This document shows, one piece after another, positions 29,748-47,984 of a stretch of 64,000 bases of DNA (its first letter is position 1; each line of letters opens with the position of its first letter). Made by a program: the position numbers and the translations under genes. The stretch is from Psilocybe azurescens (taxonomy: Eukaryota; Basidiomycota; Agaricomycetes; Agaricales; Agrocybaceae): assembly GCA_023853785.1 (NCBI GenBank), contig JAJIRX010000704.1, positions 1 to 64,000 of the forward strand, written 5' to 3'. The notes beneath the pieces are model-generated. The model worked only from the letters and a program-made list of their open reading frames with translations, was not told where the DNA came from and did not search any database.

Positions 29748-32700
29748 TTAGAAGAAATTAACATTCTTCCAATATTTGATCCACAGCGAAGCATCTACTT
29801 GTCCAAGAGAGGGCAATGCTTCCACCGTCTTGCTAATGGATGAAATTCTCTCAGTCGAAAAAGTGGCCAAACCACCACTTTCAACATTGGCAATACCCTG
29901 CTTGCGGAGAGTCTCATCCATATTCGCGTTTAGGCGGAAGAAATCAAGGAGTTTGATTGCAGGCTGCCAGAAAGGTACGATTAGTTGCCATGCCATGCCA
30001 TAAAAGACGGGCCTCCCGGGCTACTCACGATATCCTTCAAAACTTCCTCAGAAGAGCTGGCCGACTTCTTGTTTAGAAGAGAGAACCATTCCTGGAAACT
30101 AACAAGTGGGAGCCCCGCCGGAAGGATTCCCTGTCGCACGAGTTCTTCGTTGATCGATGAGAAAATGGAATGCCAGGACACTGGGCGCGGATGTACGAGA
30201 TTCAGCGCGGGCGGCGATGGCTCTGATGACCAGGCAACGTCGAGAATCGCCTGCGAAACTGCGTGCATAGGAAGCCACGAAACCACCTGGAATTCAATGA
30301 ATCAGTCACGATGCCAAAATGGATCGTTAGGGAATAAAAATACTTACACCAAATGCCGATGGAAGGGCGCCCAAGTGGATACTGGATTTGACGAGAATGG
30401 GTATCCAGTCACTCGTAGCCCATGCGCCGTTCGGGGCGCCACCAGTGATCTGTCCAATTCTAAACGAGGTTGCTTGAAGGCCGCTTTGGGCCAGGATCTA
30501 AAAGTACTTCGTGTATGAGTAAAGGGAAGATTTGTCACACAAAGAACAAACCCTTTCAGACACATATTTACTCTCGCCATACCCAATGCCTACGGCATAC
30601 CGAGAGTCCGTGACGACCTCCTCAGGATACGGTCCTTGAGTCTTGTCCCAAGAGTATGCTGATGAAACCGACGACGTGAACAGGAATTTGACAGAAGACC
30701 CAAAGCGACTCGACCGAGCAAGGTCGATGAGATTGCGCGTTCCTTGAACATTGGGTTCAAACGAGGACAATGATTGATTGAAATCCAACTTCCAGGCGTT
30801 GTGGATAATTGTTGTGATGGAAGTACGTAGCTGCGAGAGAGTAAGGAACGAGATTACAGAAATAAGCAGCAAGGAGTTTACCACACACCTGTTCGTAAGC
30901 ATTAACTCCTAATCCAAGATTTTTCTGGGAAGCGTCTCCTTCCAATGATACAAGCCGAGGCGACTCCAGAAGGTCAATGTCCAGGCTCTTGTCAGCGAAA
31001 CGCTCGACATGTCTGTTCTTCAAGGATTTCGAACCAGAAGACGGACGATTGAGTGTGTACACCAGGCTGACTCGCGGGTCGCGCAACAGAGCTTCCAAGA
31101 TTTGCGCTCCAAGATTACCGGTGGAACCCGTAAGTAAAACGACGGCACCATCGCTGGATGCTTTAACAGCTGGATCTGACTGTATCGGCTCAGACAGACC
31201 TGTCGTGAATTTGCTAATCATGAGATCAATGGCATCGGCCCTGTTGGAATTGAGAACAAAGGTGTCGGGGTCTGTGATGATCCCGACGAGGAACTTGGCG
31301 AGTTTCTCAACAGAGGAGTTATTGTAAATTGTCGATTGGGAGACAAGCTGAGACGCTTTCTGCGTTTGCTCCGTTTTCATTGCGCTGACTATGCGACGAC
31401 GAAGAATGGTAGCTCCTAGACTGTTTATTTGTAAACAACAGGCGTTTAAGGAGAAGGACGAAAATCTCGTACCTGTCCACACCCTGATGGAAGAAATCAC
31501 CTGTTACGGAGATCGTTTGCCCAGACCGAATTTCTTCTACTTGGTTTTTCAGCCATGCGATGGTGCTCTCAAGATCCCACGAGGAAGGAGGTACAACGCG
31601 CTCGCTGTCGGCGGTTGCGTTTACTTGTGCATAGCTGATGATGTTGGGTCAGAATCTCAGGATCATGAAGCAGAAATGTAGAACAGGCCTACATAGCATC
31701 GATTTCAGGGGCATATATAGCTGTGGCGGCTTTGCGCATGACAGTACCCTTCCCAGCTCTAGGAAGAGGCTTCTGAGGAGACGTTATGAGGATCATCTCC
31801 TTGAAGATCCGACTGAAGGCTGGGGCAACTTTGTTCGCTTCTTCCACGATGGGCCTACGGAAGGATGCATAAGATCAGAAAACAATTGGGACATTTGTTG
31901 ACAGCTGACAAACCACAGAGTGTTTCTCATTTTGATAAGCTCTTCTTCATTGCTGGGGTCAATTGCAAAAGCGGGCTTCAATTCTACGAGTACTCCGGCT
32001 TGTTCGCGTTCTCGGCCAAACATAACAGTACTCATAATGCTAATACGCGTATAATGTTAGACAGCTTAAGGTATTTGGCAATATCATAACACGCACTAAG
32101 GACTGCTCATGAGAATATTTTCCATAGGAGCTGGAACTGTCTTCTCTCCGGATGTATGGATGATAACATCATCCTTACGTCCGACACTACGGTGACAATC
32201 AACCTGTTAGTTTATCTGCCCACTGGTTCCCAGCTACGACGTACATTTTCCACAGGTGGGGCTTTGTTGGGTGAGGAATCCATAGATCTGAGCTCGAATA
32301 CCCCTTCACATCAGGAAGGTTTTCGACTGCAACACGATGCGTATCGCAATTCTAAACAGGTGAACACGGCAAACAGTTAAGCGAAAAGACCTTTGGGGAG
32401 GCAACGATTCTCACCAAGATTTGCAATTCAAATGTCCCGTCTCCTTGAGGATCCCAGCGAGTTTTCGTCAAATCCGAAAACTCGAGGTAGTCCCATTCCT
32501 TGCTGTCCTCTTTCCGACGATAAAAGTAAGTTGGTGCCCCAAATTCTGTAGTTCCATATACCGCAGAAAGGTATACTCCAGACTCGGTCAGAAAATCGCC
32601 TAACTTTGATGGAAGTCCCCCTCCTGAGTAAATCTAATGCAAAATACAGTGAGATTTACGGTTAGATAAAATTAACTCTTGGCTTCTTACGACGAAATCC

Positions 32701-33747
32701 AGATTGCACAAGACACGGAGAGCGTCCTTGTCTTTGGCCCAAATCTGGAGAAGGGCAGGTACAATCACCAGACCCTTAGCCCCAGTGCGTTTAATGTGAT
32801 CCATAAGGTTATCGGGGCTGGGTATCATTGGTTGACTAGTAGGTGTAGTGACAACTGGGGGTACAGGCAAATAGGCTGTACGGCAAAATAGCCAATCAAT
32901 ACTTGAACCATTATGCCCATCGTATGGAAAGAAGGTAAAGCCATAGCTGCCATTCTGCTCTTGCAATCGGTAATAGATGCTAAGATATAAGAAAACGGAG
33001 AAAAATTAGAGAAAAGAGAACACAAGTGGCTGTAGGGTACTCACGAAAGCTAGACCATTGCATCATGATTCTGGTGGTCTGAGCTATGGTCTTCGGCATG
33101 CCCGTGCTTCCCGATGAATGTAGGTACATCGCAACATCATCCAAAGGTGGACGGGCACTTTTGGGATAAGGTTCGAAGGGGTCCTCTAACTTCTCTTGAC
33201 CGAGTTTGGGAAATATATCCTGAAGTTGCGGCACCTCTTCAATTGCTAAATCATATGCTGTCTCAGAAGATGATAACTCGGCTTTGACATCATTGATAAG
33301 AGGTCGAAGAGTTTGCTGTGTGGTGAGGAACCTATGACAAGAAGTTTCCTTCAACAGTTTGACAATAGCTGCAGCCGTGTTACGAGGAGACATTGGGTAA
33401 GGCTAAACAGCACTACTGTTAGTTGCGATTGACGGTGTCAAAATGTCTGGACTCACTATTAACCCAGCGCGTAGGATACCGACAATCACAACCAAGTAGA
33501 GCAAGCTGTCTGAGAGGGCTACAAAAGCAATAACCTGGCGATCTGGACCACCTCTCCCTGGCCTCAGGTGTTGAGCGACACGGTCAGCTGCACGTCCAAA
33601 TTCAAGATAAGATATGTTGGTGACATCCGGCTTCCCATCTTCAGAGAAAACGTAGGCAGGTCTGTAGGTATTGTGCTCGATGTGGAAGTCAACGGCCTCA
33701 GATAGGGTCATAGACCCGTTGCGTGGAGGAAGGACGAGAGGATCCAT
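29748..33747 (-). CDS. adenylate-forming reductase (A-T-R), gene A
   Basis: The ATG at 33747 (MDPLVLPPRNGSMTLSEAVD) is preferred over one 57 bases upstream because it aligns with the start of the paralogue at 39216. Domain order is adenylation (YLHSSGSTGMPKTIAQT at about 33080-33130, and YGTTEFGAP near 32550), thiolation (GVDSLGATILRRR near 31420, with the Ser codon split by an intron), then a thioester reductase of the NAD(P)-binding type (LLTGSTGNLGAQIL near 31110-31150, and YGESKYVSER near 30560-30590). The stop is at 29748. Such enzymes activate a carboxylic acid with ATP, load it on phosphopantetheine and release it as an aldehyde. The substrate cannot be read from the sequence. One frame break at the C5 run 32857-32861 (plus-strand G5) lacks one base. 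The product is likely cytosolic. Confidence 0.88.
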
Positions 33748-33805
33748 GGTAGGTATATCGGGGACTCTTCGAGGCAACTGGTACTTCGTCCATGATAAAG
33801 TCAAG

Positions 33806-33813
33806 TATATATA
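33806..33813 (-). promoter_or_regulatory. probable TATA box of AFR gene A
   Basis: TATATATA stands about 60 bp upstream of the chosen start codon at 33747. Its position supports that start over the ATG at 33804, which would leave the box immediately next to the coding region. Confidence 0.5.
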
Positions 33814-35231
33814 CGTCAGGAATCCGACGCATTACACAATCAACTGATGCCTGTCATTGGATGGGGAATGCAATGATGATTCTGTGAGTACAATATCTTT
33901 AGCAAGCTTCAAGGTACAGTGGTGAAGAGTTGGATGACCTCATCTAACCAGTGCTTAAAGTGGCAACGAACGCGGTGTTTGATCATAGACTATGGCCGAG
34001 TGATATTTCCAGATTAAATTGATAATAGATATCCACAAAAGCTTGCTGGTTTAACTTTAAGTATGTATAAAGAAGAAGAGATCAGATCGCCGCCATGCGA
34101 TGATCATGCGGAGAGTTCGAAGTGAAGATGAACTACAAACAGAACCAAACAGATGTTTCGGCCTCTTGCCTTTCCGATTCCGACTCTTCTTGGACTCTTC
34201 AAAGCCTTAAACCTTTGCAGATTGCGCCCCTCGTTTCTAGCCATCTTCAAGTTCTCATACATCACAGGAGCCACAAGTATCCCTCGCCTAACCCTTATGA
34301 GCGCGACAGTTCGTGTGTAAGTCTCAAGATAGCTTCTCAGTCATTGGCCACTATTTGTAGTGCCAATGAATGATGATCAAGCTCGAATCAAGCCCACCGA
34401 GGTGGATGTTTGCCTCTACATGCCGACTTGGGACTTGAATTCGTCAGTGGAAATTCGTCAGTGGAATGAAGACTTCAATTGATCCTTGCGTCCCTCGTTG
34501 ATGTTTACCCAATCATCCGCCCGACCGCCAGGATGCATGCTATTAACACAATGAATGCCAGCTTGGGCCAATAAATCAGCATAATTACCTCTCGATGTCC
34601 TCCCAATGACACCCTCTTATCTCTCAGCTTTCGCAAGAGCTCATCTAAACAATGTCCTGGGGGCCGTACATACAATGCATATCGGATATCCCGCTCTCAT
34701 CAAATAATCCTTTTCACCGAGGTCATCTGCGATACTCATTATGGTCGAGGTAATGCTGAAACGCTCCGGGGTTCGCGAAAATCTCACACAAGGCAACCCG
34801 AAGATTTTGAATTAGTACATTTGACCTGGATGCGAGGCTTCGAAGGTTCTGGAGCGAAGAAGATTGGATATAATGCGGGCATTCTCTAGACCTGGGTATG
34901 CCTTTCAGAAGTTGGCACTAGAAACCGACACAGGCTAGAGTGACAGTCGAAGTCAAGTCGACTTATATCTCGATGTGTGAGGTTTTGAAGTCCTGCTCGA
35001 AATTTTCTTTCCTCAACGAAACCCCTTCGTGTGTGTGTAGCGAGAGCTCGTGTATCTCTCCCGCTTTTGCATGCATTTTTTGTCTTTCATAAGCATATAC
35101 ACAGGATTTATCTTCTAACGAATTAAATAAGATTGAAGACTCCTATTAAATAAATTACTATCAACCCGACATCAAAATGGTATGCGGAAGTTCACGGTAT
35201 AAACGAGAGCAAAGCAAAGCAAGAAGCCCAA
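33814..35231. other. intergenic DNA between the tandem AFR genes
   Basis: About 1.4 kb with one plus-strand frame of 83 codons (34122-34373) that has no recognisable motif. It contains the promoter of AFR gene A and the terminator of AFR gene B. I see no RNA gene or repeat. Confidence 0.5.
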
Positions 35232-38200
35232 TCAAAGAAATCCGACACCCTTCCAATACTTGACCCACATCAGCGCATCCTTCTGACCAATAGACGTCAA
35301 CGTGTCAACCGTCTTGCTGATCGATGCCATTTTATCCGTAGCAAAGGTGGCAAGGCCACCCGTTTCTCCGCTTTCAACGCCCTCTTCCCGGAGAGTATTA
35401 TCGATGTTCGCGGACGAGCGGAAGAAATCCAATAGTTTAATCGCAGGCTATCCATGGCATGTAAGCCTTGCTGTACATATACAGAAAAAGGCGGGCTATA
35501 AGTCACTCACAATGTCTCTCAAAACCTGCTCTGATGAGCAGGCTGACATTTTCTCCAAAAGGGAGAACCATTCCCCAAAGCTTACAACAGGTAAGCTGGA
35601 CGGTACCACCCCTCTTGGACGACCGCCTCATTGATCGACGAGATTACAGACTTCCAGGATGCAGACCGAGGGTGGACGAGATTGAGTGCCGGTGGTAACG
35701 CCTCATCCGACCAAGCAACGTCGAGAATGGCCTGCGAGACGGCATGCATGGGCAGCCAGGAAGTGACCTGCGAGTAGTAGAATAAGTTCACCGCGTTTTT
35801 GATTTCCAATTAATTAAAGAACAACTTACACCAACAGCATCTGGAAGAGCATTCATCCGAATACTCGACTTCACCAAGATGGGCACCCAATCGCTAGTAC
35901 TCCACGCCCCGTTCGGAGAACCTCCAGTGATTTGTCCTATTCTGAATGATGTAGCTTGCAAGCCACTTTGTGCCAAAATCTAAATAAAGTACCATTCCAT
36001 GTAAGAGCGGTGAAAACGGAGCGCCAGAAAGTACTGACCCTTTCGGAAATGTATTTGCTTTCTCCATATCCATTCCCTACAGCATAACGGGACTCCATAA
36101 CGATATCTTCGGGATATGAGCCTTGGGTTTTATCCCAAGAGTACGCTGATGAAATCGATGATGTGAAGAGGAACTTGAGAGAAGCCGCATATGGACTCGA
36201 ACGGGCGAAATCAATAAGGTTGCGCGTTGCCTGGACATTGGGCTCAAACGAGGACAGCGACAGGTTGAAGTCCAACTTCCACGCATTATGTATTATTGTC
36301 GTAACGGAGTTGCGTAGCTAAAAAGGAGAGAAAAATGATTAAAGAAATAAGGAAATGACTTCTGGGAGAACACATACCTCATTATATACAACAGCATCAA
36401 GACCGAGATTCCGATGAGATGCTTCACATTCTAGAGAAACGAGGCGAGACGAGTTCAAAAGACTGGCGTCCAAACCCTTATCAAGGAATCGTTCGACTTG
36501 TCTGTTCTGCAAAGATTTCGAACCATGCGACGGCCTGTCGAGCGTATAAACCGTCTTGACTCTCGGATCATGCAATAAGGACTCCAGTATCTGAGCTCCG
36601 AGGTTCCCAGTGCTTCCTGTAAGCAGCACAACAACATCGTCGCCAGCAGGCCTGACAGCCGAACCCAAACCAGAGCTAGAAGCTATCGGTTCCGACAACC
36701 CAATCGAATACTTGCTGATCATAGAGTCGATGGCATCCGTCCTATTAGAAGTAAGCACGAAGCTCTCTGGGTCAGCAATAACGCCAACGAGGAATGCAGC
36801 GAGTTTCTCGATCGAAGCATGGGTGTATATCGTAGTTTGAGAGACCAGCTGGGCTGCCTTGAGTGTTTTTTCCGATGTCATGGCACTGACAATGCGACGG
36901 CGCAGAATAGTTGCGCCCAAACTGAAGACGACATCGTTGAATCAGTGCTGGGTAAAGAGTCAAGGCGGTTCAATAACGTACCTGTCCATTCCTTGTACGA
37001 AGAGGTCATCGGATACCGAGAAAGAGTCTCCGGAATGAATATCCTCGACTTGTTCTTGAAGCCAGATAACTGTACTGTCGAAATCCCAAGACGAAGGCGG
37101 CTCAAGACCCTCGCTTTCCACAGTGACGTCTACCTCGGCATAACTAGAAAGTGTTACTGTAAGTCATTCGCCGATCAGGAAAACCCAATGCAAAATTTAC
37201 ATGGCATCGATTTCCTCAGCATATTCAGCCAAGGCAGCTTTACGCATGACTGTCCCCTTTCCAGCTCGTGGCAGAGGTTTGTTCGGGGATGTTATCAGAA
37301 TCATCTCCTTGAAGATTCTGCTGAAGGCTGGGGCGACTTTATTTGCCTCTTCAACAATTGGCCTACGAGCGAGTCAGACCTGACATAATTATAAAATAAG
37401 CCATTCTGCACAGACCAGAGGGCATTTCTCGTTGCGATAAGATCGTCTTCATTTCTAGGGTCAATCGCATAAGAAGGCTTCAACTCGATCAGAACCCCAG
37501 CCTGATTTCTTTCTCGTCCAAACATGATTGTACCCATGATGCTATGCACATCCCCAAATTAGCGACTTCTGCCAGAAAAAGAAATAACTGATACATACTA
37601 AGGGCTGCTCATCAAAATATCTTCCATCGGTGCTGGAACTGTCTTCTCTCCCGATGTATGGACAATAACGTCATCCTTGCGCCCGACACTAGAATAGCAT
37701 ACACATCAGCAAGTTAAGAATATAAAAGCCAAGTTTACACCATACATCTTCCAGAAGTAAGGTTTTGTTGGATGAGGCACCCATATGTCGGATGTAGCGT
37801 ATCCATGGGCGTCAGGGAGATTTTCAACTGACATTTGATGCTTTTTCGAAGACTGGATAACATTAGAAAAGATTGATAAGATCAGATACAAGGTAATCAA
37901 TTGATTGAGAGGACTTGAGAAAAGAATGATACTGACCAAGAATTGCAATTCAAAGGTTCCGTCTCCTTGAGAATCCCAGCGGGCGTTGTCTGAAGCTGGA
38001 AACTCGACATATTCCCAATCTTTCTCGTCGCCCTCCCTACGAAAGAAGCGACTCGGGGCACCGAACTCTGTGGCGCCATAAACTGGAGTGATATAGACCC
38101 CGGCGTCTGTCATGAAATTTCCGAGCCTGGAGGGCATCGAACCTCCGGAGAAACCAACATATTTGAGATTGGCCAAGATTTGAACAGCTGCCTTATCTTG

Positions 38201-39216
38201 TCCCCAAATCTGAAGAAGAGCGGGGATGATCATCAAGCCGTTACAGCCGCTACGTGTAAGATGGTCCAAGATGTTTCCAGGAGTGGGCGATATAGGAAGC
38301 AATTTTGGTGTGGTGGCAATAGGAGGGTAAAGGCCGATAGGTTGCATAGCATAGAGCCCGCATAGAAGGTGGACAATGATTCCTAACGTATGGAACGCAG
38401 GTAGGGCCATACCGCCCATTTTGAGGCCTGGTCTTCGGTTATCCATCACAGCCGCTGTGAGTTGAAGAAGCGTAAGAAAATTGTCTACAGAATGAATCAT
38501 GGTGAAGAAACTCACATAAGCTTGCCCAATGCACCATGGACCTGAAAGTCTGGGGTATAGTCTTCGGCAAACCAGTACTTCCAGACGAATGAAGATACAT
38601 CATCACATTATCCAATGGTGGACGCAGTCCTTTTGTGTACCGTTCAAAAGGATCTTCTAACGTTTCTTGGCCCATTCTAGGGAAAATTTGCCGAAGAGGC
38701 GGCACTTCTTCGATAGAAAGAACATAGTTTGGATCGGAAGATGATATTTCAGACTTGATGTCATCAATGAGCGGTCGGAGGGTTTCTTGCGTAGTAATAA
38801 GCCTATGACAAGAGGTGTCCTTCATTAATTTAAGGATGGCTGCGCCGGTATTACGAGGAGACATCGGGTAGGGCTACATCACTCCGGTTAGATTTCGAAG
38901 AAAATCCTAAATAACCGAGACTCACTATCAACCCGGCTCGCAGAATACCTATAGTCATAGCTTGGTAGAGCAAGGTGTCCGAGAGCGCGACAAAGGCGAC
39001 GACCTGGCCGTCTAATCCGTTGCGTCCTGGCCTTACATGGTGTGCCACACGATCGGCAGCATGTCCAAATTCTAGGTAAGATATATGGGTGGCATCCACT
39101 TTGCCATCTTCCGCGAAGACATAAACCGGCGCGTAAGTATTGTGCTTGATGTGAAAATCAAGGGTCTCTGGTAGAGTCACAGAGCCGTCGACAGGAGGAA
39201 AGACGCGAGACTCCAT
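35232..39216 (-). CDS. adenylate-forming reductase (A-T-R), gene B
   Basis: Starts at ATG 39216 (MESRVFPPVDGSVTLPETLD) and stops at 35232 after YWKGVGFL. Adenylation domain: MYLHSSGSTGLPKTIPQT near 38570-38610, MALPAFHTLGIIVHLLCGLY and ALLQIWGQDKAAVQ, and VYGATEFGAPSRFF near 38050. Thiolation: GMDSLGATILRRR near 36910-36985, the Ser codon again split by an intron. Reductase: VVLLTGSTGNLGAQIL near 36600-36640 (nucleotide binding), YGESKYISER near 36050 (Tyr and Lys of the short-chain dehydrogenase type), and PALNLVHPRSASW. Gene A is a tandem paralogue with the same exon borders, so the pair arose by duplication. One break at the run 35609-35612 lacks one base. The substrate is unknown. Confidence 0.88.
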
Positions 39217-39263
39217 GGCAAAGATATCGAGTTAAGCGACCTTTCACTCATGGTAGACTCCAG

Positions 39264-39273
39264 TATTATATAC
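39264..39273 (-). promoter_or_regulatory. probable TATA region of AFR gene B
   Basis: TATTATATAC lies about 50 bp upstream of the ATG at 39216, at the same relative place as the TATATATA box of the paralogue. The two genes may share basal promoter design. Confidence 0.4.
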
Positions 39274-40713
39274 TTCTGGATTCATGCACGTTATTTGATG
39301 CAAGCTGCACAGGACCAGAGCAGATGGGGAAAGATGTGCTGGATGACAATTATATTTGGGAGATTGTGGCGGCCTGAGTTACAAAATACCTATTCCAGTG
39401 TCGGGTTGCAGGTTCCGACTTGAGATCAACACAAGTCCAGAGCTTCAGAACGTGCATCGTAATATCGCCCGATGTTGATATTTGTGACTGATGCGGATGG
39501 AGACCAGCCATTACTAAAAATGCGATCATGTCCAGCTATGTTCCTGACCTCTTAACGTTGGTAAGACCCACAGATATATTGGACGGAGGTGAGATGAAGG
39601 GAGAAGGTTAAGTTTAGCATGATGGGTGCAAAATCAAACAGTTGAAAATAGATTGTGTCCGGGCCCGGACCCGCGGTCAGTCTACTCCAATGGCAAGCGT
39701 GACGGTACCTTTGCCTCTTGCCAGTTCGTTCCCTTTCAGAAGGCAATACATACTCGTCTCTTCAGCCTACGTCACCGCGCGGTTGTATCTGAGAGATTCA
39801 GGCCTCAATCAGGATTAATCAGAAACACGGCCTGTTCTATCATTCCACAACTTGCTTCCCGAATATATTTCCAGTGTGCAACGTTGAACAGTCGAGCTTC
39901 TTCAACTCATCGAATGTGAGCGTTGCAACGTGAATAATCATTATCCCACTGGCCATCATCATCCAATTGAAAGCTATATTCGAATGTGAGTATCGACTAT
40001 CAATACCTCATTCAAACCTCATTGGTCATCAACACCCTACTCAAAAATATATTCTCATGATTGGATTACAGGACTATGAATACCACTCACAGCCTCCAAA
40101 TCGAGTCACCAGATGTAGATACGACAGTGTGTGTGTCTGTCTATGGGTCCAACTATCATAGCAAATTGATATTTTGTGAATGATGCGAATTAAGGCATGC
40201 TTGCGCCCGGCGTCTCCGAGTTGTCGCTTCGTATGAACAGGCTCTGTATGTCTGTTATGTATCTGTTGAACCTGACAGAATTGTTGCAGAACAGCGCAAT
40301 GCGATTTGCACCGCGGTGCTCTCGAAGTCATCATGCCCAGAGCATGCCAACGACCTCGGTCCCAATGGAACTCAGCAGACGGCGGAGAACTGCGAACCTA
40401 CCAGCCCATTAGAGTATCTTCAGTTCCAGCACCACGGTGCACTCAACGAAGAACTGGGTTAGTCATCGAAACTTCCAGCTGACACGGAAGGTACTCACTT
40501 ATGCTCAGAGAGAGGGTTTAGATCAGGGTAAGAATGACCCAGGTCCCAAACGTTGACTTCCGTCCAAGCAAATAAGTACTTGCGGTTATATTCAACCTTA
40601 TTTGCAATAACTCTACAAAGTTACAAATCGATAATTTTTCACATCTCTTCTACCCAATTGATATACACAAAGAACTAATACACTGTTTTCGTCCTATCGA
40701 CTTCCATGAGCTC
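39274..40713. other. intergenic DNA between AFR gene B and ARO1
   Basis: About 1.4 kb. Short plus-strand frames (39626-39919 and 39967-40161) carry no recognisable motif. A repeated theme of CTCATTGG/ATCAACACC words is seen near 39980-40050, but no clear repeat unit. It should hold the upstream control region of AFR gene B and the 3' end of ARO1. Confidence 0.5.
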
Positions 40714-45777
<5,064 letters not shown>

Positions 45778-46053
45778 ATGGACGTGACAAATAAAGGATT
45801 GGGGTGGTTGGGATTCGAAATGTAGCTCGGACGCGGATTAGATTTTTATATTATACGCCCTATGCTTACTGGTCCGATCATCTTGTCCGTTTATAGCCTC
45901 CTTTGCTTCCGACGGCCGAAAGCATCTCACCGTCTCGTCCAATATGAACAAGCCAAAGGAAAATAAATAGTATTTCGCAATCTCCATCTAGTTGCAGCAC
46001 CGAATTACAAGCAAGATATATCGAAAAATATCAGAAATGGTATATACACAGAT
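45778..46053. other. spacer between ARO1 start and RKI1 stop
   Basis: About 275 bp. It must contain the ARO1 promoter. An AT-rich stretch (TTTTTATATTATACG) at 45842-45856 lies about 70 bp upstream of the ARO1 ATG on the minus strand and is a candidate TATA region. Confidence 0.45.
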
Positions 46054-47280
46054 CTAATTCGAGGCCTCAGGCGATATTTGATCCACTTGACCGTCTTTCC
46101 ATTTAACGGTAACTGAACCGTCCTGTATATCATTCAGCCAACAGCCAAAGAAATTGTTAAATAGATACTCACAGCATTTCCAAAGTATGCAGCTTTGGCC
46201 ATTTTGCAGAATAACCCAACTTCCACAACACCAGTAAGCATCTTGATCTGAGCCATGATCTGAAGCCCTTGTCAGTCAACGTTAGACCTCGAAACAGTCC
46301 ACTGTCGGTACTTACAACGTATGGGTCAATCATATGTTCACGGTCAAAAGGTGCATCGATGATAAAGTTTCCATTGTCCGAGACTACCGGTCCAGCTGTA
46401 TATCCTTGTTAAATAGCTGTCAGAGATGACAAAATAAGGCTGACCCTTCTTAATGGCCATTCGCAGTGTCGCTTTGGGCGAGCCCAGGATATGATGTAGA
46501 TTTTGTAGGACTTTCGCATAGGCAAACGGCACGACTTCAATTGGCACCCCTTGGGTGAACTTGGGAGGCTAGATGAGATTCAGGACAAATACACCGATTG
46601 CTACGCACGTTTGTACCAAGGTACTGGACATTCTTTCGATGGTCTGCAACAAGAATAAAACTGTTGTGCAAGGGGGCCGTTAGCGATCTGGACCAGCAAT
46701 CAGATACAATCACGCACGTAGTAGCCGCTTCTGCTAGAACTTTTTCACGCAAATGACAAGCTCCTCCTCCCTTCACGCAGTTGAGAAGATGATCTACTCT
46801 GGAGAGAACAGCCCGTGAGGTTGGGCGCGAAATTAAACCCGGAAGATGACTAACTCATCTGCACCATCTAAGGTGACATCTATGGTTGGGTATTGATCGA
46901 CATCTCCTAGCCCAAGCCCGGCATCGACGATAAGCTGTTTTGACTGGAATCCTGAAGGTAGATGTAGGAAAATAGACAGCCATGGAGTAGATTCGTACCG
47001 GTCGGGATGAAAACTCGTCCTTTATTAACGCCAGGACCTTGTTGCACTATCCTCTCTACAACGTATGGGACAGTCGATCCTGTAAGAAGCAGTGTTAGGG
47101 ATGGGGCTATAACCAAGGTAGCATATCCAGACCGGAGCCTATTCCAATCACCTAAAGCAATATTTTTCGTATCAGAGTGATTGACATCGATGAGATTGTA
47201 TTCACCCTATGTTCTGGCAAAACATGATTGTCCACAGCCTTGTAGGCGGCCAGCCTTTTCGACTGTTCGATAGGGTCCAT
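46054..47280 (-). CDS. RKI1: ribose-5-phosphate isomerase (pentose phosphate pathway)
   Basis: The start is ATG 47280 ([20 protein letters not shown]) and exon 1 ends at 47206. At least nine short introns follow. Conserved RpiA motifs in order are VIGIGSG...[10 protein letters not shown] (substrate loop), [17 protein letters not shown] (catalytic Asp region), [20 protein letters not shown] (with the KGGG loop), [45 protein letters not shown] and [16 protein letters not shown] at the end. The stop is at 46054. It interconverts ribose-5-phosphate and ribulose-5-phosphate in the cytosol. In this pathway context it helps supply erythrose-4-phosphate to the AROM protein next door. Some small exons are assigned only by eye. 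Confidence 0.92.
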
Positions 47281-47984
47281 GAGCTTCTTGGGAGGAACTA
47301 TGCAAAGTGGACCATATATGAGACGACTCTGCCATCTAAAAGTAGACACCTGATAACGAGCGACACATACTTGGAGTAGGGCGAGTCAAAACACTCTCCG
47401 GCAGTCCCAATCCAACCACGGGCTTGATCTGCGGGATAACGGGCGTAGTCCTGGACAGAGGGACGGTGGAAGTGTGATTCATGGAGGAACATTCGGCGCC
47501 ATCGGGTATATGATTGAGACGAGATTCCGAGATATAACAGAACAAATGATCGAGAGAACAGGGGTCTCCGGTAAGTTTCATTGAAGGTGCAAGAAATTAG
47601 ACACATACGGAACGTCTGAATGAATCTGAGAAGGCAAGGGCATTTTGGACGGACTTAAATAGCGGAATGGGAGGGAAGTGGTGCGAAAGAGCCGTGCTCG
47701 ACAATGAGCCAGTTGGAGCATATATATAAAAATTCAGGCCAGACCCGGGATGGTAGCCGTCTGGGTCTGCCATGACATCCGTTAGCAGCATAAATTGGTC
47801 ATGCTTCTCCTATGACCCTTAACTCTTTCTTGCACACCTCTCCCACTCTTGAGGAGACGCAGGGTAGTTCAAATAATTCGAGTCTTGGAAAGCCAAGAGC
47901 GTGAGATTGCCGTGAGACATCTCTCTTGTTTCCGAACAGCCGCCACAACGGCAAAGTCTGGTTCAACGTCCTCCTTCCCGTCGG
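47281..47984. other. divergent intergenic region between RKI1 and TFB5
   Basis: About 700 bp shared by two genes that point away from each other. Minus-strand frames at 47336-47791 have no recognisable content and may be 5' untranslated sequence of RKI1. An extra upstream coding exon cannot be excluded. Confidence 0.45.

Noticed and set aside
33748..33804. Longer N-terminus of AFR gene A from the ATG at 33804
   Set aside because: The paralogue starts at the position matching 33747, and the TATA box at 33806-33813 would lie next to the upstream ATG.
34122..34373. Possible small gene between the AFR genes
   Set aside because: 83 codons without motif, splice pattern or promoter context, so it could not be supported.
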